Assembly (NCBI RefSeq): GCF_901875305.1 | Contig: NZ_CABFLY010000002.1 | Span: forward strand, 62,001 to 126,000 | Direction: 5' to 3' | DNA: 64,000 bases | From: Rothia mucilaginosa | Lineage (GTDB): Bacteria > Actinomycetota > Actinomycetes > Actinomycetales > Micrococcaceae | Shown here: positions 1 through 8,242 of the stretch, in pieces | Numbering within the stretch: position 1 is the stretch's first letter | Layout of the letters: each line of letters starts with the position of its first letter | Notes under the pieces: generated by a model | Told to the model about the DNA's origin: nothing | What the model saw: only the letters and a program-made list of their open reading frames with translations | Databases searched by the model: none | Translations under genes and position numbers: made by a program

Positions 1-1
1 C

Positions 2-1729
2 TTTGACCCAGGTGCAGTGGCGAATGCGTCCCGTCAGAAGCGTCTGCGCTCGCAGGTGCTACCTGCTGTGCGTGGCCAGATTCTCGATATCAACGGTAAC
101 GTTATGGCGCGTACCGTGCAGCGTTATAACCTGACCGCAGATCAGAGCGCTGTGGCGACCTTCAAGCGTTACAACGAGGACCGCACCCAGAAGATTGAGG
201 TCACCCCCAACCAGCTGGTGTACGAGATGGTCGATATTCTCAAGACCGTTGACCCGGGCATTACCGACGAGTTCATCAAGTCCAAGCTGGACGGCACCTC
301 CAAGTACTCGGTCATCAAGACCGACGTTTCTCCCGAGATTTTCCACAAGATTGACGACCTTGGCGCGCCCTTCATCTACGGCGAGGCCTTCTCGCAGCGC
401 CTGTACCCCAACGGTAGTGTGGGCGGTTCCGTGGTCGGTAAGTACAACATTGTTGAAGAGGCAGACGGCAACGGTACGGGCGGTACGGTGTCCCGTAACT
501 ACTCCGTGGGCATTGAGCGTGTCTTCGAAAAGGAGCTGGCCGGAACCCCCGGCGAGCGCACCTACGAGATCAGCGCGGACGGTGTGCGCATCCCCGTGGC
601 CAAGGAGGAGCAGCGCCTGGCGGTGGACGGTAAGAACGTGCGTCTGACCATTAACCGAGACATCCAGTACTTCGCCCAGCAGGTTGTGCGCGCCCGCGCT
701 GAGGAGCTGAAGGCTGAGTGGTGTACCGCCATCGTTATGGATGTGCGGGACGGCTCCCTGCTGGCGCTGGCGGATTCCTCGACCATGGACCCCGGCGCGA
801 AGACCATCGAGGACGCCGCGGATATGACCCCACGCGCTATTTCGCAGAACGTGGAGCCCGGTTCGCCCGAGAAGATGCTGACTGCTTCGGCGCTGATTGA
901 GCAGGGCCTGACGACTCCGACTAGCGTGTATGATGTGCCCGCGACCCTCACGATTGACGGCCAGACTTTCAAGGATGCGTTTGAGCACGGGGCGCAGAAG
1001 CGTACTTTCTCGGGCATTATTACTGACTCGATGAACACCGGTGTGGTGCTGATCGCTCAGAAGCTCAGCAAGGAAGAGCGCTACAACTGGTTGAAGAAGT
1101 ACGGCGTCGGCGAGTTTACCGGCATTGAGCTGACCGGTGAGGAGCAGGGCATAATCGCTGATTGGCGCGATTGGGATGGCCGTCAGCAGTACACTGTGCT
1201 CTTCGGTCAGGGTGTGGCGCAGACTCCGCTGCAGACCGCCATGATTTTCCAGGCGCTGGGTAATAAGGGCGTGCGACTCAAGCCGCGCATTGTGGACGCG
1301 ATCATTGACGCGGACGGCACCGAGCACAAGCGCCCCGTGGAGGCTGGCGTGCGCATGGTGAGCGAGGAGACCGCCTCCTCCTGCCGCGTGCTGATGGAGA
1401 ACATGGTGGATCAGGGCCACGCCCGCACCGCGAAGGTCACCGGCTACCGGGTGGGTGGCAAGACCGGTACGGCTGAGACGCCCAGCGAGAAGGGCGGCTA
1501 CGACGGTAACACGACCTCGTTTATCGGTCTGGCACCCATCGAGGATCCGCGTTTCCTGGTCGCCGTGACCATGCAGCGTCCCGAGGGTAGCGTGGGTGTA
1601 AACGGTACGACGGCTGAGTTCTCCAAGATTATGGAGAAGACCCTGCACACCTATAATGTGCCGCGTTCTACCGGTGAACCGGAGTTGATTCCGATTTTCG
1701 CTGAGGATAGCCCCAATAAGACGAGCTAA
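2..1729 (+). CDS. ftsI: Peptidoglycan transpeptidase FtsI (PBP3-type), 5' end outside window
   Basis: Septal penicillin-binding protein that cross-links peptidoglycan with FtsW at the division site. The reading frame is open to the left edge, so the N-terminal membrane anchor is missing; a GTG at 17 is internal rather than the true start. Numbered from position 17, the class B PBP dimerisation region begins with ARGxIxD-like VRGQILDINGN (about residues 18-28). The transpeptidase motifs are SPEK (S283, SxxK), SMN (338-340, SxN) and KTG (482-484, inside GGKTGTAE). The visible length of about 575 residues is normal for an actinobacterial FtsI lacking only its anchor. It is followed by murE, as usual in dcw clusters. 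Seen: the motifs and open frame. Known: the class B PBP fold. High confidence in family. Confidence 0.96.
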   Translation, partial: FDPGAVANASRQKRLRSQVLPAVRGQILDINGNVMARTVQRYNLTADQSAVATFKRYNEDRTQKIEVTPNQLVYEMVDILKTVDPGITDEFIKSKLDGTSKYSVIKTDVSPEIFHKIDDLGAPFIYGEAFSQRLYPNGSVGGSVVGKYNIVEEADGNGTGGTVSRNYSVGIERVFEKELAGTPGERTYEISADGVRIPVAKEEQRLAVDGKNVRLTINRDIQYFAQQVVRARAEELKAEWCTAIVMDVRDGSLLALADSSTMDPGAKTIEDAADMTPRAISQNVEPGSPEKMLTASALIEQGLTTPTSVYDVPATLTIDGQTFKDAFEHGAQKRTFSGIITDSMNTGVVLIAQKLSKEERYNWLKKYGVGEFTGIELTGEEQGIIADWRDWDGRQQYTVLFGQGVAQTPLQTAMIFQALGNKGVRLKPRIVDAIIDADGTEHKRPVEAGVRMVSEETASSCRVLMENMVDQGHARTAKVTGYRVGGKTGTAETPSEKGGYDGNTTSFIGLAPIEDPRFLVAVTMQRPEGSVGVNGTTAEFSKIMEKTLHTYNVPRSTGEPELIPIFAEDSPNKTS

Positions 1730-1897
1730 AGGTAGATGGGGGAGAGGTACCCGGTAGCTGATTCGTGATGAAGAAGCTCCGATACTGAACACCTGTCGAA
1801 GCCTAAAGCCCGTAGAATATTGAATGACCCTGTGTGCCTTGAGCGCATTGACCATACAGAGCTCACCGCTTTGGACAGCGGGGAGGAAAGAAGGACG

Positions 1898-3652
1898 ATG
1901 GATACCGCATCTCACGCACCCGGCCAGAACCTGCTGGGCGGCGACGCTCAGACTCTGCGCCCGAATTCTGTGCGCCCGGTGAGTTTGGCGCACCTTCGCG
2001 AACATCTGCAGGGCTTGGGCGCTCAGGTGAGTGCCCAGCCGGCTAAGGGTGTTCAGGGTTCTGAATCCGCTGATGCCGTTGAGGTCACCGGTATCAGCAT
2101 GGATTCCCGAGGCGTTCGCCCCCAGGACCTGTACGTGGCTCTGCCCGGTGCGAAGGTGCACGGTGCGCAGTTTGCTGAGGCCGCGTTGAAGCTGGGTGCT
2201 TCCGCTATTTTGACGGATGCTGCCGGTGCGCAACTGCTGGGTGAGGCGCCGGTGCCTGTCCTGGTGACTGAGAACCTGCGCGAGTACGTTGGTCCGTTGG
2301 CTGCGCTGATTTATGGTTCGGCTTCGTTCCCCGCCACCCACCGCTATGCGGTGACCGGTACGAACGGTAAGACCACCTCCACCTACATGCTGGAGTCGGT
2401 GTTCCGCACCGGCCTGGGTGTGAAAACCGGTCTGATTGGCACTATTCAGATTCTGATTGATGGTGTGTCGGTTCCTTCGAAGATGACCACCCCGGAGTCT
2501 CCTCACGTGCATTCTCTGCTGACGATTATGGGTCAGCATCAGGTGCGTTGCGCCGCAATGGAGGTGTCCTCGCACGCGATTGATTACCACCGTGTGGACG
2601 GCGTGAAGTATGCGGTTGCTGGCTTCACGAACCTGACCCAGGACCACTTGGACTTGCACGGCACGATGGAGCGTTACTTCGAGTCGAAGGCTCAGCTGTT
2701 TACTCCGGAGCGTGCAGAGCTGGCTGTCATTACTGCGGATGATAGCTGGGGTGAGAAGATGTACACCTCCGCCGCCGAGCGGATGGGCGCCGAGCACGTG
2801 TACCGCCTGGTGACCGCCCGAGGCGCCGGTCTCGCCGAGGTCCCCGCAGAGTTTGGTGAGCGCGATTGGGCTGTGGTCCGCGTGCAGCGAGAGGGTCTGG
2901 GCCACCGTTTCTACCTGGAGAACGGCACCGGCGAGAGTATCGAATGCTACACGGGCCTGCCTGCAGATTTCAATGTTTCGAATGCAGCCTTGGCTGCCCT
3001 CATGGCGTACCTCGATACTGATGCCGCTGAGCGCGAGTTGCTACTGCCTGCCCTGGCTGCCGGTCCGGCGCTCACTCCCGTGGTGCCCGGCCGCATGCAG
3101 CTGATTTCGCTGGCGCCGCACGCCATCGTGGACTTCGCGCATAACCCCGACGGCCTGACCCGCGCGCTGGAGGCTATGGACCGCCCCGGCGACGGCAAGG
3201 TCATGATTGTGTTCGGCGCGACCGGCGAACGAGACCACCTCAAGCGCCCCATCATGGGTGCGATTGCCGCGCAGAACGCCGATGTTGTTATCGTGACTGA
3301 TGATGACCCGCACGGCGAAGAGCCCGCCCCGATTCGCGCCGCGGTTGAGGAAGGTGCGCAGAAGGCGGAGAACCGTCGCGCCCAGCAGATTTTGAATATT
3401 TCCCCGCGATCGGCGGCTATCGATGCGGCGATTGCTATGGCTACCGAGCACGATGCGATTCTCATTGCCGGCCGCGGTCACGAGACCGAGCAGGATGTCG
3501 ACGGCGTGGATATCGCCCTGGACGACCGTGTAGAGACCGCTCGCGCTTTGCACGCCCATGGCTTCGAGGTGCTCCCCGATTACCGCCGCATGATTGATGC
3601 TGCAGGGGTTGCGCAGGCCACCAAGATGACCGAGACCGCTGAAGGTAGGTAG
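1898..3652 (+). CDS. murE: UDP-MurNAc-tripeptide synthetase MurE, probably L-lysine-adding
   Basis: Cytoplasmic Mur ligase adding the third amino acid to UDP-MurNAc-L-Ala-D-Glu with ATP. 584 aa from the ATG at 1898, which follows a purine-rich GGGAGGAAAGAAGG site; the frame extends upstream to 1820 without a good site. The ATP loop TGTNGKTT is intact. Where diaminopimelate-adding MurE has DNPR, this protein has DDPH (residues 469-472, in VTDDDPHGEEP), so the arginine that contacts the extra carboxylate of diaminopimelate is a histidine. That fits the L-Lys peptidoglycan known in Rothia and relatives. Three bases separate its stop from the murF start. The substrate call is inference; the family is certain. 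Confidence 0.95.
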   Translation: MDTASHAPGQNLLGGDAQTLRPNSVRPVSLAHLREHLQGLGAQVSAQPAKGVQGSESADAVEVTGISMDSRGVRPQDLYVALPGAKVHGAQFAEAALKLGASAILTDAAGAQLLGEAPVPVLVTENLREYVGPLAALIYGSASFPATHRYAVTGTNGKTTSTYMLESVFRTGLGVKTGLIGTIQILIDGVSVPSKMTTPESPHVHSLLTIMGQHQVRCAAMEVSSHAIDYHRVDGVKYAVAGFTNLTQDHLDLHGTMERYFESKAQLFTPERAELAVITADDSWGEKMYTSAAERMGAEHVYRLVTARGAGLAEVPAEFGERDWAVVRVQREGLGHRFYLENGTGESIECYTGLPADFNVSNAALAALMAYLDTDAAERELLLPALAAGPALTPVVPGRMQLISLAPHAIVDFAHNPDGLTRALEAMDRPGDGKVMIVFGATGERDHLKRPIMGAIAAQNADVVIVTDDDPHGEEPAPIRAAVEEGAQKAENRRAQQILNISPRSAAIDAAIAMATEHDAILIAGRGHETEQDVDGVDIALDDRVETARALHAHGFEVLPDYRRMIDAAGVAQATKMTETAEGR

Positions 3653-3655
3653 AGA

Positions 3656-5266
3656 ATGATTAAGCTCAGCGCCGCCCAGATTCTGGAGGCGACCGGCGGC
3701 ACCGCAATCGGCCTGGATGGCCGTGAGGAGCAGGTGTACGCAACCTTCGCCACCACTGACTCTCGTGAGGTAGAGCCCGGCACCCTGTTCGTGGCGAAGC
3801 CCGGTGCCGTCACGGATGGCCACAACTTTATTCCTGTGGCCTTCGGGAAGGGCGCGACGCTTGCCCTGGTCGAGCGCGAAGTCGTCGATGAGCAGGGTGT
3901 TCCCTACCCGAGCGTCCTCGTTCCCGATGTGGTGTTGGCCATGGGCGATCTGGCTCGCTACGCGATTGAGCAGATGCGCGCACAGGGCGAGCTGACGGTT
4001 ATCGGTATTACCGGTTCGGCCGGTAAGACCACCACGAAGGATCTGCTGGCCGCTATCTTCACCCCCGAGGGCCCCACGGTTGCTCCGGTGGGTTCCTACA
4101 ACAGCGAGGTGGGCGTGCCGCTGACGGTTTTCCGTGCGGATGAATCCACCCGCTACCTGGTCATCGAGATGGGCGCAGACCATGTGGGCAATATTGAGTA
4201 CCTGGCGAATATTGTGCGTCCCGACCACGGCGCAATCCTGAAGGTTGGCACCGCCCACGCCGGCGAGTTCGGTGGTGTGGACAATATCGAACGCACCAAG
4301 GGCGAGCTGGCCGAGGGCGTTCAGCCCGGCGGCTCCCTCTCCTTGAACGCGGATGATCCGCGCGTGTTACGCATGGCCTCCCGTTCGGTCGCGCCCGTCA
4401 CCTACTTTGGTGTGGGGGAGAAGACCGAAGAGAACGGTCAGCCTTTCGAACGCTACGTGGCGGCACTCAACCTGCACACTACTGATGCCGGTTGCCCCGA
4501 GTTCACCCTGCGCCTGCCTGACGGTAGTGAGCACGAGATTTCCTCCCGCCTGATTGGTGAGCATCACGTATACAACCTGCTGGCTGCGGCGGCTGTTGCC
4601 TACAACAGCGGTATTGCGGGTGAGAAGATTGCTCGCGCGCTCAACGGCGCGGCGGCGGTCTCCAAGTGGCGCATGGCCCGCACCGACCGCGCCGACGGTG
4701 TGACCGTCATTAACGATGCCTACAACGCCAACCCCGAGTCTATGGCGGCGGCGCTACGCACCCTCGCGCAGCTGGGCCGCGCTGTGGATCCGGCTACCGG
4801 TAAGCCTCACCGAACCTGGGCGGTGCTGGGTGCCATGCTGGAGCTGGGCGATGTTTCCGTTCAGGAGCACGATCACCTCGGCCGCCTGGTGGTGCGTATG
4901 AACATCTCAAAGCTCATCGCGGTTGGCGATATTGCTAAGCCTATTTATAACGCCGCACACCTGGAAGGCTCCTGGGGCAACGAGGCGACCTGGGTTCAGA
5001 CCCCGCAGGAGGCTGCTCAGATTCTGCGTGCCGAGTTGCGTCCCGGCGATATCGTGCTCTTCAAGTCCTCGAACGGCGCGAAGCTGGGCCTGCTGGGCGA
5101 CGAAATTGCCTTCGCCGAGGAGAGCTTCGGATTCACCGAAGATGAGGCCCCGACCTGGTTGTCTGCAGGCGACTTTGTTGAGGCTACCGACCTGAGCGAG
5201 CACCTGGCCGCCCACCTGGACGGTATCGAGTCCAGCACCACCGCACAGACCACCAACGAAGGGTAA
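3656..5266 (+). CDS. murF: UDP-MurNAc-tripeptide:D-Ala-D-Ala ligase MurF
   Basis: Adds the D-Ala-D-Ala dipeptide to UDP-MurNAc-tripeptide, the last cytoplasmic step before membrane attachment. 536 aa, slightly longer than many MurF proteins. The central ATP-binding motif ITGSAGKTTTKD is near residue 117-128. The C-terminal domain carries INDAYNANPESM, a strongly conserved MurF signature. The start ATG lies 3 bases after the murE stop, with the AGGTAG overlapping the murE end as ribosome site. The gene is followed 6 bases later by mraY. Tight spacing implies one transcript and possibly translational coupling. Confidence 0.96.
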   Translation: MIKLSAAQILEATGGTAIGLDGREEQVYATFATTDSREVEPGTLFVAKPGAVTDGHNFIPVAFGKGATLALVEREVVDEQGVPYPSVLVPDVVLAMGDLARYAIEQMRAQGELTVIGITGSAGKTTTKDLLAAIFTPEGPTVAPVGSYNSEVGVPLTVFRADESTRYLVIEMGADHVGNIEYLANIVRPDHGAILKVGTAHAGEFGGVDNIERTKGELAEGVQPGGSLSLNADDPRVLRMASRSVAPVTYFGVGEKTEENGQPFERYVAALNLHTTDAGCPEFTLRLPDGSEHEISSRLIGEHHVYNLLAAAAVAYNSGIAGEKIARALNGAAAVSKWRMARTDRADGVTVINDAYNANPESMAAALRTLAQLGRAVDPATGKPHRTWAVLGAMLELGDVSVQEHDHLGRLVVRMNISKLIAVGDIAKPIYNAAHLEGSWGNEATWVQTPQEAAQILRAELRPGDIVLFKSSNGAKLGLLGDEIAFAEESFGFTEDEAPTWLSAGDFVEATDLSEHLAAHLDGIESSTTAQTTNEG

Positions 5267-5272
5267 CGCTTC

Positions 5273-6478
5273 ATGATTACCGTGTTGATTGCAGGAATCC
5301 TCGGGTTCCTTATCTCTCTGACCGCGCTTCCGGTGTTCATCAAGAAGATGAAGTCCCTCAAGCTCGGTCAGCTGATTCGCGATGAGGGCCCCGCCGCCCA
5401 CCAGTACAAGGCGGGTACCCCCACCATGGCCGGTCTGATTTTCATCCCGGCGGCGATTCTTGCGTACCTGCTGACCATGGGTATCAGCGCCATTTTCTTC
5501 GGTACCTCGCCGTTGCCGAGCGCTACCGCGTGGCTGACCATTGCATTTACCCTGGGCATGCTCGGCGTGGGTGCGGCGGACGATATCATGAAGTTCCGCC
5601 ACAAGGGCAACGAGGGCCTGACCGAGCGTCAGAAGACCATCGGTTTGCTTGCGGTGACCGTTCCCTTCGCTTTCCTGGCTTTCCAGTTCCCGAATGAGTC
5701 CGGCGCGCGTCCCGCATCCACCGCGATTTCCTTCGTGCGCGACCTGCCGATTGACCTCTTTGCTGCCGGTGCGGTGTTTGGTTCCATTCTGGTGGCCGTG
5801 TGGATTACCCTTATTTCCCTGTCGGGTACGAACGCCGTGAACTTCACCGACGGTCTGGATGGCCTGGCCGGTGGCGTGATGATGACGATTTTCTCGGGCT
5901 ACCTGACTATCAGCATCTGGCAGTACGTGCACGCCTGCACTGCGGGCGCCGGCGCCGCCTGCTACGATGTGCGCGACCCGGGTTCGCTGGCGCTGATTGC
6001 CGCATCCCTGATTGGCTCTTTGGCTGGATTCCTCTGGTGGAACGTTTCGAAGGCGCAGATTTTCATGGGTGACTCCGGCTCTCTGGCCCTGGGCGGCGCG
6101 ATGGTTGCTTTCGCCCTGTTTACCCGTACTGAGCTTCTGCTGCTGGTTATGGCGCTGATTCCGGTGCTGGAGGTCTTCTCCGTTATCGTTCAGAAGTTTG
6201 TCTTCAAGGCCAGCCGCAAGCGGTCGGCTGCGGCGGGGGAGAAGCCTCTGCATGCCCATCGTTACTTCCGTATGACCCCTTTCCACCACCACATGGAGAA
6301 GACCGGTTTGAACGGCAAATACTCAATTGATAAGAAGGGCCTTGCGCACGGTACCGTTAGTAGCGGTGAGGTGAACTCCGTGTTCCGCCTGTGGGTTGTT
6401 AACGCCCTGTGTGTGCTGGTAGCCTTGGCTCTTTTCTTCGGTGACTGGTTCTCTCAGACTTCTGGAGTGATTCACTAA
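5273..6478 (+). CDS. mraY: Phospho-MurNAc-pentapeptide transferase MraY
   Basis: Integral membrane enzyme that transfers phospho-MurNAc-pentapeptide to undecaprenyl phosphate, making lipid I. 401 aa, longer than the typical 360, with about ten hydrophobic segments. Diagnostic motifs are visible: the early GPAAHQYKAGTPTMAG segment, the catalytic NFTDGLDGLAGG region, MGDSGSLALGG, and the HHH loop in MTPFHHHMEKTG. The stop codon overlaps the murD start by one base (TAATG), a common arrangement for coupled translation. Between the HHH loop and the final helix the protein carries a short insertion typical of Gram-positives. Confidence 0.96.
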   Translation: MITVLIAGILGFLISLTALPVFIKKMKSLKLGQLIRDEGPAAHQYKAGTPTMAGLIFIPAAILAYLLTMGISAIFFGTSPLPSATAWLTIAFTLGMLGVGAADDIMKFRHKGNEGLTERQKTIGLLAVTVPFAFLAFQFPNESGARPASTAISFVRDLPIDLFAAGAVFGSILVAVWITLISLSGTNAVNFTDGLDGLAGGVMMTIFSGYLTISIWQYVHACTAGAGAACYDVRDPGSLALIAASLIGSLAGFLWWNVSKAQIFMGDSGSLALGGAMVAFALFTRTELLLLVMALIPVLEVFSVIVQKFVFKASRKRSAAAGEKPLHAHRYFRMTPFHHHMEKTGLNGKYSIDKKGLAHGTVSSGEVNSVFRLWVVNALCVLVALALFFGDWFSQTSGVIH

Positions 6479-8067
6479 TGTCAACTATGGAACAGGAAGC
6501 ACTGCGTGCTCGCCGTGAGGCAAATGCTCAGGCGATTGCCGTCAATCCGGTGTACGAGAATGAGCGTCTCGCGCAGTTGACCAGCTGGGATGCCCCGTGG
6601 GCTGGCCTGCGTGTTGTGGTCGTGGGTATGGGCACCAGTGGTGACGCTGCTGTGGATGTGCTGGCGCAGCTGGGTGCGCGCATCACGGTTATCGACGGAG
6701 TAGATGCCCCTGAGAAGCGTGAGCGCGTTGAAATTTATCGGAGTGCGTACGGCCCGGTGAGTGGTCTGTTCGGCCCCGAGCACATGCTCGCCCTGCCGCA
6801 GGTTGAGGGGGAGGACCCCGAGCTGGTTGTCACCTCTCCGGGTATTCGCCCTGACCACCCTGTGATGCTGGATGCCTACGAGCGTGGTATTCAGGTGTGG
6901 GGTGACGTGGAGCTGGCGTGGCGTCTTAATGACCGCGCTGGCCGTCCGAGCCCCAAGTGGTTGTGCTTGACCGGTACGAACGGTAAGACCACGACTGTGG
7001 GTATGACGGATTCAATTCTGAAGGCTGCAGGCAAGAAGTCCATTCAGGTGGGTAATGTGGGCATGCCGATTGTGTATGCGATTGCCGATGATGAGCCCTA
7101 CGAGTTTTTTGCTGTGGAGCTGTCGAGCTTCCAGTTGCACTGGGCTTTCTCGCTGTCGCCCTATGCTTCGGTCGTGCTGAACATTGCTGAGGATCACGTG
7201 GATTGGCACGGTTCTTTCGAGCGTTACAAGGCTGATAAAGCCCGCGTGTACGAGAACACTCAGGTGGCCTGCATTTTCAATACTGACCATGCCGACACCC
7301 TGCGTATGGTGGAAGAGGCCGATGTGGTGGAGGGCGCCCGCGCGATTGGTTTCAGCGCCACTCAGATGCCGGCTGTGTCGATGCTCGGCTTGGCTGAGGA
7401 CATCATCGTGGACCGTGCTTTCTTGAAGAACCGCTACAATGAGGCACTCGAGCTGGGCGTCGTGCAGGATTTGGCTCCTGCACCGGGCAAGATGCCGGCT
7501 CAGTACACGGTTGAGAACGCCCTGGCTGCGGCTGCTTTGTGCCGTGCCGCCGATGTCGACCCGAAGGCTGTGGGCGCTGGTCTGCGTTCTTTCAAGACCG
7601 GTGCGCATCGTAACCAGCTGGTGGGGTACGCCAACGACATTATGTGGGTGAACGATTCGAAGGCTACGAACCCGCACGCGGCGAATGCCTCGATGAGCGG
7701 TTACCCCTCGCTGGTGTGGATTGCTGGCGGCCTGTCGAAGGGTGTGGAGTACGACGAGCTGATTGCTGATCATGCTAAGCGTCTGAAGGCTGTGCTTATT
7801 ATTGGTACAGATACTGCGGGCCTCAAGGCGGCCCTGGCTAACTATGCCCCGCAGGTTCCGACCTATAATCTGACCGCTTCGGTGGCTGATCCCTCGGACG
7901 GTATCGCTATTATGAATGCTGCAGTGGCGAAGGCTGCTGAGATTGCTCAGCCGGGTGACACGGTGCTGATGGCGCCGGCCGCGGCATCGATGGACCAGTT
8001 CAAGAATTATGCGGTGCGCGGTGAGGCGTTTGCTAATGCCGTGGCTGATCAGCTGGCTCAATCGTAG
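6478..8067 (+). CDS. murD: UDP-MurNAc-L-alanine:D-glutamate ligase MurD
   Basis: Cytoplasmic ligase adding D-glutamate to UDP-MurNAc-L-Ala. 529 aa. The N-terminal Rossmann-like domain begins with VVVVGMGTSGDAAVDVL (about residues 42-58). The ATP loop is TGTNGKTTTVGM, followed by NVGMPI and ELSSFQLHW, typical of MurD. The C-terminal domain carries NDSKATNPHAA and WIAGGLSKGVEY. The start at 6478 overlaps the mraY stop; an ATG three codons downstream (6487) is an alternative. The first 35 residues precede the family core and look like a species-specific extension. Confidence 0.95.
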   Translation: MSTMEQEALRARREANAQAIAVNPVYENERLAQLTSWDAPWAGLRVVVVGMGTSGDAAVDVLAQLGARITVIDGVDAPEKRERVEIYRSAYGPVSGLFGPEHMLALPQVEGEDPELVVTSPGIRPDHPVMLDAYERGIQVWGDVELAWRLNDRAGRPSPKWLCLTGTNGKTTTVGMTDSILKAAGKKSIQVGNVGMPIVYAIADDEPYEFFAVELSSFQLHWAFSLSPYASVVLNIAEDHVDWHGSFERYKADKARVYENTQVACIFNTDHADTLRMVEEADVVEGARAIGFSATQMPAVSMLGLAEDIIVDRAFLKNRYNEALELGVVQDLAPAPGKMPAQYTVENALAAAALCRAADVDPKAVGAGLRSFKTGAHRNQLVGYANDIMWVNDSKATNPHAANASMSGYPSLVWIAGGLSKGVEYDELIADHAKRLKAVLIIGTDTAGLKAALANYAPQVPTYNLTASVADPSDGIAIMNAAVAKAAEIAQPGDTVLMAPAAASMDQFKNYAVRGEAFANAVADQLAQS

Positions 8068-8138
8068 CTTGTTCGGCCCCGGCCGGTACCCTAGCGCGTA
8101 GCGGCGTTCGCGGCCCGTGCCGTGTGAGCCGCGCTCTC

Positions 8139-8167
8139 GGGGGTGGGACGTTTCGGGTTCCACCCCC
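8139..8167 (+). terminator. GC-rich hairpin after murD
   Basis: Arms 8139-8148 and 8158-8167 pair over ten positions with one G-U, loop nine bases. A short pyrimidine tract (CCTCTTTT) follows a few bases later. It may end or attenuate the upstream dcw transcript before ftsW, whose gene has its own strong ribosome site. Confidence 0.5.
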
Positions 8168-8242
8168 GCCTCTTTTCCCATGTGTTATCGCCGCCGTGAT
8201 TCTTCGCTGTGGATTACGGCGTTTTAAGCCTTAGGAGGGCAT

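Noticed and set aside
59..2905. 948-codon open frame on the - strand opposite ftsI and murE
   Set aside because: Composition is His/Gln/Arg/Gly-rich with no family likeness and it lies fully opposite two certain genes; it is a GC-rich antisense frame.
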